DNA of 64,000 nt from Crocodylus rhombifer. Its lineage: Eukaryota; Chordata; Crocodylia; Crocodylidae. The stretch covers positions 950,591 to 1,014,590 of the forward strand of contig JAVSML010024609.1 in assembly GCA_038503035.1 (NCBI GenBank), in the 5' to 3' direction. The notes under the pieces were generated by a model, which saw only the letters and a program-made list of their open reading frames with translations, was not told the origin of the DNA and did no database searches. The translations under genes were made by a program, and so were the position numbers. Positions 21,613-33,544 of this stretch are shown in pieces; position 1 is the first letter of the stretch; each line of letters starts with the position of its first letter.

Positions 21613-23276
21613 TTCAAGAGATCAACTTTTTGTTAATGAAACCTATTGAAATCAAAATAATTATTTTGCAGCCTTTATTCATAAATGTGTCACTTAGAAA
21701 TACAGTACAAAATATCTTCTAAGATGTATATGTAAACACACATTATAAAAAAGTCACAAATATCTCAGGAATGAAACCCAGAAGGGCAAACTTAGGAGGT
21801 TGCTGAAGTAAAACCATACAACTCTTGACTTTTGACCTTTGGTTTTCAGTAGTGTAGGGTTGTGCCTTTCACTACTGTGACCTGTTGAAAGTTAGCTATC
21901 TGCCAAATAGGTTATATTTTTAGCCAAGGTTTTTTCAAGTATCTACAGTTCCTTGGATAAAAGCGATGTATTATTATCATTTATTATTTGCTATTTTTTT
22001 AAGCATCAGTGCCATGCCAGGTATTGAACCAAAGATAGAATCTGATGCTCTTAATAAGCCAAAACATCTGGGGAAACTCAGAGGAAGATTCAATCATGAA
22101 GCATAGATGTTTTGACTTGGTAAAGTCCTGATCTAGTAGATGACTTAAAGATGGGCTTAATTTAAAACTTCGGAACAGATATAGCAGTCAGGGAACTGCT
22201 TACACGCTCTTTAGTTTTACTGAATCAGGGTCTTAACGCAGTTCTGCTTTGCAAAATAGCCATGTAAGATTAGCATTGCACGCTTCTAATGCTTATTGTG
22301 TCTCAGTTACAGTCTTGGCAAATATACTCGGTCAAGGAGTTGGGAATATTTTTCTCTGTCATCCTAAAAAACTCAGTTTGGACTCTTAAAGTTAAACTGG
22401 ATTATTTCCAGTTCATGCACTGTCGCCAGCAATCAAAGTCCTGAAGGTCGAATTAGGCTCAAAACTATCCCTATGTACTCCTTTTGTTTTCAGATTTTGC
22501 ATTGAGTTTCATCATAGAGGCGAAAACCCATTAAAATCAAAATGATTGAACATTCTTTACTTAAACACAAAGTAAAGTAATGCATTAGAGGCACAAGATA
22601 AAATTCAGCTTGGAACTCAACCTTAGCTTGTTGGCTCAGAGACGTACAAACAGTAAAAAACACATGCTGGAATCTAAATACACAAAAATCCTTGTTTTGG
22701 TCACAGCTATGACTTTGGCTACACCAAAAAATGTTCTCTGGATAATGAGAACGTGCCATTACTCCATTCTGATTTTTCAGAGTGAAACAATGTGATGATA
22801 TGGGTTGTTGTTTTACTGTACATTAGTACAGGTTTTTTTGGGTTGTGTTTTTTGGTTTGGAGCTCATTATCAGCTCCAGCAGGATAGCCCATTGTAATTA
22901 TGGAAAATATTGCTGGATGAAGTAATGCATCTAAAACCAAAGTGAACTTAAGTAGACAGCTGTGTATCAGACTTTAATGGCACAATGAATGTATGTGTTT
23001 CAGTATGCATCTCCTGTTAGCATTGTTAGTAATTTGAGAGAAAAATAGACTGTCTATCTCTGTGGTATCTGTCACTATCTGGAATCAATTTTCACTGAAG
23101 CAGAGATGTCACATTCTCAGTTTTTTTGTCTGATAGTTTTTATATAAAACATAAGTTTCGTTAAACCACTTAACTAGAATGGTATGACCACCTAACCACA
23201 TGTGAAATGCTTTCACAAGCTAACTCTATAAAACTTACTCCTTTTTATGTAACTGTCCTCACATTTGTCTTATGTC
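21613..23276. other. Intron, no recognised feature
   Basis: AT-rich sequence searched for the missing alpha-2/delta exons. Two acceptor-like sites (after 21671 and 22495) open no matching frame. Confidence 0.5.
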
Positions 23277-23763
23277 TCATAGTTTCATAATTTCTAGGGT
23301 TGGAAGGGACCTGAGCAGATCATTGAGTCTGACCCCCTGCCATGGCAGGAAAGAGTTCTGGGATGTGAGGAGATCCTCTGCCATGGCAAGGAAGAGTACT
23401 CTGTAGATGTGAGGAGACCCCAAAAGACCCCAGCAAGGTGTACATCTAGCCTCCTCTTAAAGATCCCCAGGGTAGGAGCCAGCACCACTTCTCTTAAAAG
23501 TTTGTTCGAGATCCTAGTCGCCCTGACCGTGAAGTAGCGCCTCCCGATATCTAGCCTAAATCTACCCTCTGCCAGCTTGTGACCGTTATTCCTGGTCACT
23601 CCTGGCAGTGCTCAGGGGAACAGGGACTCACTCCCCCAGTGCCTGCTAATCCCCCCTGACAGGCCACTAGATCCCCCCTCCGCCTTCTCTTGTGGAGGCT
23701 GAACAGGTTCAGGTCCCATAGCCTCTCCTCGTTGGGCCTGCCCTGTTGCCCCAATCATGCGAG
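23277..23763 (-). mobile_element. CR1 LINE 3' fragment A, - strand
   Basis: It begins with the inverted octamer tail CATAGTTTCATAATTTCTAG, then GGTTGGAAGGGACCTGAGCA. It covers the last 480 bp of the element, including NNGHKLAEGRFRLDI and RRYFTVRATR on the minus strand. It stops abruptly at ATCATGCGAG, where copy B begins without spacer. An extra partial duplication of the GCCATGGCAGGAAAGAGT stretch is present at 23339-23400. Confidence 0.9.
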
Positions 23764-26325
23764 TTTCATAGTTTCATAGTTTCTAGGATCAGAAGGGACC
23801 TGAGTAGATCATCTAATCCGACCCCCTGCCATGGCAGGAAAGAGTATTAGGGTCTAATGACCCCAGCAAGATGTTCATCCAACCTCCTCTTAAAACCCCC
23901 CAGGGTAGAAGCCAGCACCACTTCTCTTAAAAGTTGGTTCCAGACCCTAGCCGCCCTGACCGTGAAGTAGCGCCTCCTGATATCTAACCTAAACCTACCC
24001 TCTGCCAGCTTGTGACCGTTATTCCTGGTCACTCCTGGCAGTGCTCGGGGGAACAGGGACTCCCCCAGTACCTGCTGATCCCCCCTGACAGGCCACTAGA
24101 TCCCCCCTCAGCCTTCTCTAGTGGAGGCTGAACAAGTTCAGGTCCCATAGCCTCTCCTCATAGGGCCTGCCCTGCTGCCCCCTGATCATGTGAGTGGCCT
24201 CCTCTGGACCCTCTCCATGCTGTCCACGTCCCTCTTGAAGTGCGGCGCCCAGAACTGGACGCAGTACTCCAGCTGTGGCCTGACCAGTGCCGCATAGAGA
24301 GGGAGGATCACCTCTTTGGACCTGCTCGAGATGCATCTGTGGATGCATGACAAGGTACGGTTGGCCTTCCTGACTACCTCCCCACACTGCCGGCCCACAT
24401 TCATCTTGGAGCCAATGATGACCCCAAGATCCTTTTCTGCCTCTGTGCTGACAAGAGCCAAACCTGTAGGTATGGTGTTCCCCAACCTGTAGGTATGGTG
24501 TTGGTTGTTCCTCCCCAGTTGCATCACTTTGCACTTGTCTGTGTTGAATCCCATCCTATTCTCATCCACCCACCCTTGTAACCTGTCTAGGTCTGATTGA
24601 AGCCTGTTGCTTCCTTCTAGTGTGCCCACAGCCCCTCACATCTTAGTGTCATCAGCAAATTTGAACAGGGTGCTTTTTACCCCCTCGTCCAAGTCACTGA
24701 TGAAGGTGTTGAACAGTGTGGGCCCGAGGACCGAGCCCTGCGGGACCCCACTGTCCACATCCCTCCAAGTCAAAAATGACCCATCCACCACCACTCTTTG
24801 GGTGCAGCCCTCCAGCCAGTTGGCGACCCAATTGACTGTGTGGGTGTCGACACCACAGTCCCCCAGTTTCTTAATGAGAATGGGGTGAGAGACAGTGTCA
24901 AAGGCCTTCTGAAAGTTGAGGAAGACTATGTCTACTGCAACCCCTGCATCTAAGGATTTGGTGATCTGGTCATAGAAGGCCACCAGGTTGGTCTGACAGG
25001 ACCTGCCGCTAATGAACCCGTGTTGGTTGCCCCTAAGCATAATCTCCCCTGCTGGCCCCTCGTGGATATGCGCCAGAATAATTTTCTCAAAAAGCTTGCC
25101 CAGGATTGAGGTAAGATTAACTGGCCTATAGTCTCCCAGGTCCTCCTTCCTCCCCTTTTTGAAGATGGGAACCACAATGGCCCTCTTTCAGTCCTCTGGC
25201 ACCACACCAGAGCACCATGAGTGCTCGTAAAGCTGTGCCAGGTGTCCTGCAATGACCTCAGCCAATTCCCTCAGTACTCTGGGGTGGAGATCATCCAGAC
25301 CAGCTGATTTGAATACATCCAGTCCCTCCAGAAGTTTTCTAACTAGTTCCTCACTAACCCTTCACCTAAGTGCGCCTCCACTGGGGTCTAAGGAGGGCCC
25401 AGAGTGGGGGGGTGACTGTTCCGGTCCCTGCTTAGGAAAATGGAGGCAAAGAAATCGTTAAATATGTTGGCTTTGTCGTCTGGTGTGATGACCATATTTC
25501 CTAGCGTGTCCTGCAGGGGCCCCACATTACCCGGAACCTTCTTTTTACCCCCAATGTATTTAAAAAAGCACTTCTTGTTGTCCTTGATCCAGGAAGCTAG
25601 TCTCAGTTCCATCTCCACCTTGGCCTTCCTAACTGCCCCCCTGCATCTCCGAGCAACCGCAGTATAGTCCTCCTTGGTGACGGCCCCTCCCTTCCATTGG
25701 GTGTACACCTCCCTTTTTGCTCGGAGACATTCCTGGATGCTTTTGGTGAGCCATGGGGGCTTATGTGCCCTCCTGCTCCCTTTGATCCATGTTGGGATTA
25801 CCTCCCTTTGGGCTTGGAGGATTGTCTCCTTAAGGAGTGACCACTCTCCTTGGACACCTGACTCCTCTCCCCTCCGGGACCGCAGTACTTCCCCGACTAT
25901 TCTCCTTAGCTCATTGAAGTCTGCCCTCCTGAAATCTAGGGCTGCTGCCTTGCTGTAGGCCTTTGCCACCTTGCACTGGATGGTGAATTCCAACAGGCAA
26001 TGATCACTGTCGCCCAGGTGGTCGAGCACCCGCAGCCCCCTCACCAGGTAGTCACCCATGGCCAGCACCAGGTCCAACAAGGTGTCTCCCCTGGTGGGGC
26101 TGTGCACCTCCTGGGTTAGATGGTGGTCCTGCATTCTGGCTAGGAACCTACGTGAGCGGTCAGACCTGGCTGACTGCTCTTCCCAGCAGATGTCTGAAAA
26201 GTTCAGATCCCCCATGTCTACCACATCCTTTGACCTAACTACCTCCATGAGCTGACTTAAGAATTCCTGGTCTAGGTCCTCCTCTTGGTTGGGAGGTCTG
26301 TAGTAGACCACCCTCGACTGCCTTG
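23764..26325 (-). mobile_element. CR1 LINE copy B, - strand, 2.5 kb, lacks ORF1 and the 5' part of ORF2
   Basis: Reading the minus strand from 26311: an open frame of 307 codons carries endonuclease motifs GDLNFSDICW and GDSDHCLLEF, then the linker KPPWLTKSIQECLRAKREVY. After a frameshift near 25200 comes RT ([50 protein letters not shown]), then an in-frame TGA at 24636-24638. The frame resumes with GFNTDKCKVMQLG and LVRPQLEYCVQFWAP. The 3' end is the octamer tail at 23764. It is the best-preserved CR1 of the window but inactive. Confidence 0.93.
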
Positions 26326-27999
26326 TATTCTAACCCAAAGCACTTCAGAGTGCCCCTCCTCTGTCCACATAGTATAGTTATATAATGGCTTACATCTCCT
26401 GAGTCAATCTTGGAAATAAGATTATTCATCTCAAATGACATAAATCAGAAAGAAATTTTAGAAAATGAAAACTCTAAGCCAGTAATCTGTATTACCATTC
26501 CTTAAATGAGTGTTAAGGACACATTTAGTGACAGCTTTGGTACATACTAGGGCTTCCGGGAGTAATTAAACCACACAGCAGATTGTCAAATTACTGCTAC
26601 CTTTCCATTTAAAATTCAAAATGATATTCAAATTTATTTTTTCTTAACTATAATTCACTTTTAATAAGCACTCTCACCAATGGGTAAGAAAAGTGTTGAC
26701 AAACATAACAGTTCATTATCCTTTTTCAGTATTAATTGAGATTGGGCTGACACAGGTGACAATGGGGTCTGGAAGTTGAAATGCAGAAGGCTTCATTATA
26801 AATTCAGATTTTAAATTGGATTAATTGACCTTTTTATTTTGATGTGGAAATAGTTAAAAGTTGGGTTTTGCCCAAGTAACATTCTGAGGTTGTTTGAATC
26901 CAAGCCTCTGAATGAAACTCAGGAGCAAAACTGAAGAAAATGTTTGTAAGCTCACCTGTGGAGCTAATCACAGGTTTCTACCACAGCGACTCTGACTGGC
27001 GTTGGAGTCAGACAGAGGGTGTTTCTGTTTGTTTCACTCCTTTCATTTGAATCTTCCATGACTGTTAAGTAGAAAAGTATAATACTTACTTCAATATTGA
27101 ATTTAAAGAATGTTCTCCTGCAAAATTTTCTCATTTCTCCAATTTTCTTATTCTGTCCCCCAGCAAAACCTGAGAAACAATGACATCTGAATCTTTTCAA
27201 GGTCTAATGAAGATATAATCTATATAATCTGATAGTTTAAAATACAGTCATCACCAAGGGAAGGAAAAATTGCTTGGTGTTTTTTGTATTTTTAAAACAT
27301 GTTCTTAACTAGTAGAGTCAGTTAATTTATTTTATAATTGGAAGATGTTTCTTCATTTTCTGCAAAGCAGCTCTTTGCTGTGTGGAAAAGAGTAGGCACT
27401 GCGTTTTGTATAATTACATGGTGTGAAAAAGTAGAAATGTCAGATGTTTGTGTGAAAATGTGCTTTTAATAATAACAATATGTTAACTTACATCTTTGCT
27501 AGAGGATCCTTGCAAAATTGGGATGCTTCTCCATTAAACAACTTGTTTATTTTGCTAGCATATGGATACCTTTATAGGATGTAATGGTGGCAAAGCTGAA
27601 GTTAAGCTAAATATTTCAAAATAGTTTACTTAATTTTAGGCACCTAAATAAAAGTGGTTTGATTTTCAGTGCTGATCAACATCTGAAACTCCTCTTGCAG
27701 TCTGGAAGCAGCAGACATTTTCATCTCTAAAACAAGGTCATTTTGGATACAAACAGATTTGGATGAACAATAGAAAGCAGTCAAACTTGAACATATGTAG
27801 TGATTCAGTAGTCAAAATGAACATCTCAAGTTTCATAGTTTGGGCCTAACTATTTAATTAACCTGCACACAAATTCTCATCAGAAGCCGTGAATGTTTTA
27901 GTTGTCAGGAGCCTGGCAACTTGGAGTTTCATTTGTATCAGGTTTTAAAGACCTAAAAAGCATGTGCTTTTAGTGATTTTAACTTGTCTTTTTTGCTAG
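26326..27999. other. Intron, no recognised feature
   Basis: AT-rich unique-looking sequence before the exon at 28000. It was searched for the missing exons. AG sites at 27558 and 27699 open only short unrelated frames. Confidence 0.5.
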
Positions 28000-28084
28000 G
28001 TAATACTGATATGGTCATTCGAGTTTTGCTGGATGCTGGATTTACAGATGACCTTGCTCAGAATTTCTGGAGCAAGCAGGCTCC
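28000..28084 (+). CDS. CACNA2D1: CACNA2D1-like exon: alpha-2 ectodomain, first exon after the missing block
   Basis: This 85 bp exon follows a TTTTTTGCTAG acceptor and ends at GTGAGT. Two leading bases (GT) complete a split codon, probably Cys if the missing exon ends in T. It then reads [19 protein letters not shown] and QNFWSKQA, and ends with CC of a Pro codon. The human counterpart as recalled is similar but with several substitutions. The start phase is incompatible with direct splicing from 16086, which is the main evidence for missing exons. Confidence 0.94.
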
Positions 28085-28359
28085 GTGAGTACACTTTTTG
28101 TTACCTATATAGCTGGTGGCGCATTTTTGGAATTTTTCAACTATTGAAGCTCCAAAAGTACAATTTGTTTTGTTGTTTGAAATCAAAGTCAATATGTAAA
28201 ACTAGATTTGCTAAATGTATGTATATTTGAGTATTTAATGCTGGCTAAAAAGCTGTAGGTGGTTTCTTTACAATTATCCACTTAAACAATGACTATTGTG
28301 AGATGGTGAAGCTGGTAATGATTTCCGTTAGTTTTCATTTAGACCTCTCTCTCTTTCAG

Positions 28360-28425
28360 TAATGATGGAGTTGTTGCACGTTTTGTTGTTACGGATGGTG
28401 GAATCACTAGAGTGTATCCGAGAAA
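28360..28425 (+). CDS. CACNA2D1: CACNA2D1-like exon: alpha-2 ectodomain
   Basis: This 66 bp exon lies between a CTCTTTCAG acceptor and a GTAAGA donor. Its first base completes the Pro codon begun at 28084. It encodes NDGVVARFVVTDGGITRVYP plus R, and leaves AA of a Lys codon. The TDGGITRVYP core is a hallmark of alpha-2/delta-1 and -2. The preceding intron is only 275 bp, the second shortest visible in this gene. Confidence 0.96.
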
Positions 28426-30665
28426 GTAAGATTTTATTTTTGAATGATATACTGTATTATAGTATTTGCAAGCTGCTGGTTTAGAATATCAAAATAATGA
28501 ATGTTACATGTACAAGTGAAATAGCTAGGAACCCAAAACATGTAGAAAAGAAGAGCAATGCCATTATTTAAGTTGTCTTGTCCTATACTTTTCATACATG
28601 GTTAAAATAACTTTGCTGTTTCTTTTGTTGTATGTACTAGGTAAGAGGATTCCTGCAATATCTTTCATAATTGCTTAACCCTTAATACAAATAAAACAAA
28701 AGCAAAAGTGAAAGCAGTTTTCTATAATTACTCAGTTGGTTGTGTCCTTGAAAATACTGTTGCCCACGCAAAGCTCTTCATACCCAGCAGTCTAGCTACA
28801 GGCATCTCCACACTCTGAAGTGAAGTTACAGGGCTGACTCACCTACTCTAGTTTTGTCATGATGGGATGAAAATATTGGTATCCAAACTGAAATAACTTC
28901 TCTTTTGTAGACAGAGAACACTTACCCGAATATGACATGTTCACTAGCCGTCCGACCATTCTCTTTCTTTCTCCTTCTCCCGTCCTAATGTGATTATATT
29001 ATGGATAGCCCAGGCTAAAATTTGATGCATCTAATAGTGAAGGAGCAGCCAACCTGCAGCACTGAGAAGGGATGGACCAAGGAGCACTGCAGCAGATAAG
29101 AGCAGGGGAAGAAAGTAAAGTAACAGGGAACACAGCGCAGGTAGCAAAGCAGCAGGTTGGGCAGGGGAAGGGGATCAGAGGGGCACCTGGGAAGGATGCT
29201 GGGCTAATCTATGGCATGCCTGCAAAACAGGTTGCCTCCCTACCCCCAACCGTTGCAATGCTTCAGAAAAATTAGTTTTCGTATTATTCAGGCATTTCAA
29301 TTATGTAAAACTAGCTCAGGGAAATATCCTCATTTTATCTATCAAGGCAAGGTTTGGGGCACCTGCGATTTCTGTGTGCCTAAAAGTGATCTGTTTCTGG
29401 TAGAGAAGGGGCACAGGTTTAGAGACAAGTGCTTGACCAAGTATTATCCACTTTGTAATGAGGTATGCTGACCTTTTCTGTATTAGTTGGCTCTTGCTCT
29501 GTGAACTTTGAAAAGTCCACATGGTTTTGGGTTTGATGCAGATAAAAAACATTTGAGAGCAAAGTTGAGGAGAACGAATAAGAGAGTAAAGTGTGAGCGG
29601 TTCTAACCACCAAGGATTAGCTTTTTCATGGATGCCTACAGTTCAGGTGAATTTGAAAGGAGAAATCAACTGATCTTTCTTTAAGTCAGATACTTGTGGT
29701 GCACTGAATGAGTACAGCTGAGAGCAACGTCTGCTGAATAAATCTGTCTTATTACACATGGGAACAAATACCTCTATCCTGATATTTTTTATAAGCAGAT
29801 TTTAGCAATGTCACTACATGAAACTGGCTTGTAATGTTATTGAATTCATACCAAATACCAAGCAGGTCACAGGGACTCAAACATCTTATTAGCATAGAAT
29901 AGCATTATATCTTGGAATAACAGTCTTTCTATTTTAACTTGTAATTGCTCCGAAGTATTTGAGAAGCAGACAAGCTTGAATACTTTAGCAGTCGGTGCTT
30001 TAGAATATACCACACTGTCCCAGGACTTAGAGGAGGAATGCTGATACTTTAATGGAGAGCATAAATGCTAAATGAAATAATCAGATTTCCTACCATGTCA
30101 TGAAAAAATTCACCTTTAATGATTCATGCTGGGAGCAGGGCAGGGATATTACAGTCATATATATTTAAATGGCAAATGTAACTTTTTCCCTGTATTACAA
30201 TACCTTGTGGGGAACAATATACAAAGTAATGGGTAATTGTCTGCAATGGGCTTGCCTCAAAAACTTATTCTATTTTCTTCTACTATTAGTTAACTCCACA
30301 AAGTATTTTGGAATGACATGCAAAAGATGCCATGCAAAATAAATCTATATTTACATGGCTTAAAACCAGTTATGCATAGCTGTTTTTCAGAATATATACC
30401 TAAAAACATGAAAACCCATACATATTGTTGTCAGGAACCTTTTCTCCCATTTTTGTGTTTTCTCCTCGTTTTCATGACTGGAGCTTGCAAATAAGTTGGT
30501 GAAAGCTCAGATTTTTTTTTTCTAAGATAGGCAATAATGCAGTATCTGAGCACTCTAATAAGTGGAAGTTGTCAGTTAAGATACCCACAAATATTTTTCT
30601 GTTCAATTTAAAATGAAAAGCTAACCATCCTTCTTGTTCCCATTAATTTTCTTTTTCATATTTAG
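28426..30665. other. Intron, no recognised feature
   Basis: 2.2 kb intron with no clear repeat, apart from a T run near 30512. The small ORFs have no family resemblance. Confidence 0.5.
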
Positions 30666-30769
30666 GGCAGGAGAAGATTGGTGTGAAAAGCCTGAAACGT
30701 ATGAACTCAGTTTCTATAAACGGAGCTTGGATAATGACAACTATATTTTCACCGCTCCATACTACAACA
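30666..30769 (+). CDS. CACNA2D1: CACNA2D1-like exon: alpha-2 ectodomain with an extra Cys
   Basis: This 104 bp exon lies between a CATATTTAG acceptor and a GTAAGT donor. The first G completes Lys. It then reads [20 protein letters not shown] followed by [14 protein letters not shown] and leaves A of the next codon. [11 protein letters not shown] and FTAPY are diagnostic for the alpha-2/delta-1/2 group. The Cys in DWCEKPE is not in the human alpha-2/delta-1 sequence as I recall it. The split codon completes an N-K-T glycosylation sequon across the intron. Confidence 0.96.
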
Positions 30770-31673
30770 GTAAGTCCTCATTACTTTGAAACTACAAAGC
30801 TGTCTGCAAAGCATAAATATGATCTTGGATGCTTGCTTTCTACAATTTGAGATCACTGCTTCAGCATAGTTTGCAATACTGCTGTTCCAGTACAGTCTGG
30901 CAGTTCACTGGAGCAGCAGCTCTGAGAAAAATGATGCTCAGTTATGGAAATAGCCTCTTATCAGTGAAAATAATCTTTTGCTGCCGATCCCAGTATATGA
31001 TCTGTGCTCTGTATATATTGGAATCTATGGCTAATGGGCAAAGATGTGCAGATAGCTTTAAATGTAATTAATTCAAATCTTTCTCAAATGCATATTTTTT
31101 GTTGAAGGCAATCACAGGCATGCACTTTCCTCATATATCAGTATCACAGTTACAGAGGTGCTCTCATAGCAGTCTTGTCTAGCTGAGTCGCTAGAACTTA
31201 TTAGCATTGGATCTAGTCTCAAGGACAGCAGGTATAAAAGATCCACAGAAACAATCTACTGCTTCATTTAACAATATAATGTATGCATTTTCATTATTTT
31301 ACAGATCAACACTATTCTCCAGAAATGGTTGTGACCTTCTGGACTACTTAAAACCGAATAAAATGCCCAATAATAACCTGATTAGAGAGAAGAGCTCATT
31401 ACTGGATGCTGAGGAGTGTTAACCTTGTAAAACTCCTCTAAAGCAGAGGCTGTAGTGACTGAAATACTCTCCTTCTTAGATGTAGGAAATATTATGTTGC
31501 GATGATTTCAAATATGTTTATTAGCCTGATTGCAAAAGTTCTGGGTTTACCTTTTAAATAATAGCTTATTTCAAGTTTGAGGATGGACTGGGAGAGGATG
31601 GCTATTTTTTTTTTTCTTTTTTGAATGGAAGAAGATTGTGTTACTCTTAACTCCTTTTTTCCTGTACCCCCAG

Positions 31674-31754
31674 AGACTGGTACCTATGAAACAGGTATTA
31701 TGGTAAGCAAGGCGGTGGAAATAACCATTAATGGAAAACTTCTCAAACCTGCAG
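31674..31754 (+). CDS. CACNA2D1: CACNA2D1-like exon: alpha-2 ectodomain
   Basis: This 81 bp exon follows a TGTACCCCCAG acceptor and ends at GTAAGG. AG completes Lys. It then reads TGTYETGIMVSKAVEITING and KLLKPA, leaving G of a Val codon. GIMVSKAVEI and GKLLKPA are conserved in the family. The TGTYETG segment is shorter than the human equivalent as recalled, which carries two extra residues. No shift in phase results. Confidence 0.95.
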
Positions 31755-32111
31755 GTAAGGTGGAACGCTTCAGACACTAAATACAAACGTTCTTTTGTTA
31801 TTGCCCTTCGTTAAGGTCATTGAGACATCTAATTGCAATCACAAAGCAGCTTCTGTTTATCAAACATTCTTTTCCACAAGACTATTTTAATTTTGTTGGT
31901 AGAAACCAAGCCAAAGATCTAGCAGTGTCTGAGTAAAAATATCTAGTTTATTAATCTGAGAAAGGGTCTTAGAGGGCAGGTGAATGATCAAAAATAAGAT
32001 TTCTTCTTTTCATTTCCTATATTACTTTTTATTGTGATGGTTTTCCTTTGCTGTTTGTTCCTTCATTTTTCTTACATTTTACTAAATAGCCTTTCTTGTA
32101 TCTCCTGTTAG

Positions 32112-32179
32112 TTGTTGGAGTAAAAATTGATACAACCAGTTGGATGGAAAATTTTACAAAAACCACAATCAAGAGCCTG
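32112..32179 (+). CDS. CACNA2D1: CACNA2D1-like exon: alpha-2 ectodomain, glycosylation site
   Basis: This 68 bp exon has a CTGTTAG acceptor and a GTAAGG donor. The first two bases complete Val. It reads VGVKIDTTSWMENFTKTTIK then SL, ending in phase 0. The W-M/I-ENFTKT motif is typical of alpha-2/delta-1 and contains an N-F-T glycosylation sequon. The intron before it is only 357 bp. Confidence 0.95.
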
Positions 32180-33138
32180 GTAAGGAATCGGTTGTCTTCT
32201 ATTGAACTTAACTTAGGTTTTTCAAAAGTATCTAGGGCACATCCATAAGCTGACATAGCGTTACTATATTTTAATTTTATATTTGGTGCACGGTTGCCAA
32301 CTGGCACACATTTAAATAATTCAAAACACACAAAATAAATCTATATAAAAGGAGAATGCATTTTTTCAATTATTTACTTGGAAGTTAGAACAGAATAAAC
32401 CATGGAAAATGACATGCGAGACCTTCTTTCAAACAACAGAATTTATTAACAAATCAAAATCTCCCAAGAAAAGTTGGTTGGGAGACTCCTTATGATTGCA
32501 AACCAACTTTTGTTTAGCAGGGAAAAAAGGTAGGCAGGTACAATTAAGGGTTTATACTGAAACTGAGAAGCCAGGTGGTAAGCACATTGTTAACCAGATT
32601 CCCATAGTTCATTTGTAGATATGAAAGGGGTGAGGAGAAAATGTGTTGGTAGGAACAGAGAAGGAAGGTCCTCATGCATTTAAAAGGGGAAAAGGTAGGC
32701 ATGGATGGAGTAACTGAAGGAGTCAGCAATGACTGCTGCATTTGGGAAGCTCAGATCTTTACCTGGCCTTTATCGCACTTTTGGCAAGCAAAGTGCAGAG
32801 AAGCAACTGCTTTGGCCTAGATCATCAGCACATAAACAAAGCAAGCTGGGTATAGGAAAGACAAATTAGACCTGTAGAAATTCAGTGGGTGCAAGAGAAT
32901 ATGTGGAACTGTCTGGGAACTGTATGGACCATTATAACAGAAAGAAAAAAAAATGGGGGGAGGGAGAGAATAAAGGGGCACGCTTAGGGAAAAAAGACAC
33001 TACGCTGTTTAAAACGTGCAGTCCTATTTCATCAGTTGGTTTCACTTTTCAGTAAAACTCAGTGCGCAAATATCGCTACAAAAGGACAATAGGGAGTGTT
33101 CCTATGTATTTTCCTATGTACAAAACATAAGTACTTTC

Positions 33139-33200
33139 TCTTATAACCGTAGTGTTGAAAGGGACTTCAGGGGTCATCTATTTCAACCCCTTGCATAGAA
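33139..33200 (-). mobile_element. CR1 3' tail fragment, - strand
   Basis: GTTGAAAGGGACTTCAGGGG then TCATCTATTTCAACCCC is the inverted CR1 3' terminus (GGTTGGAAGGGACCTCAGGAGGTCATCTAG pattern). It is about 60 bp and worn. Confidence 0.65.
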
Positions 33201-33505
33201 ATAGGGTATACTATTCCTAAACTTCCCCAGACAGTCTCATAACTCAGGTGTCATTAAAACCAAACCAGACAGAAAGGCCATTGGGTGTTTTGCTATTACT
33301 AATTGACTACATAGGGAAGGAGCTCTACTATTATCATGATGGGTGGCAGTATAATACCTGAAGATAAATTGATGGCATATATGGACATAAGAACACTTGG
33401 CTTCATCTTGAATTCAGTGCAAGCATTTGTACGTTTAAGACAGTGAACATCACCACATAGTACAGAAGCAGTTTCCTAAACACATTTATATTTCTTTCTT
33501 TTCAG

Positions 33506-33544
33506 TGCAACAGTGAACTCTGTGGCTGTGAAAGAAACAGTATG
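33506..33544 (+). CDS. CACNA2D1: CACNA2D1-like microexon: Cys-rich loop
   Basis: This 39 bp exon is 13 codons in phase 0, with a TTCTTTTCAG acceptor and a GTAAGA donor. It encodes CNSELCGCERNSM. The human sequence at this position, as recalled, keeps the three Cys spacing but shares few other residues. This is one of the most divergent stretches of the gene. The exon is placed by its splice sites, phase and Cys pattern together, since the sequence alone would be too short to identify. Confidence 0.9.
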
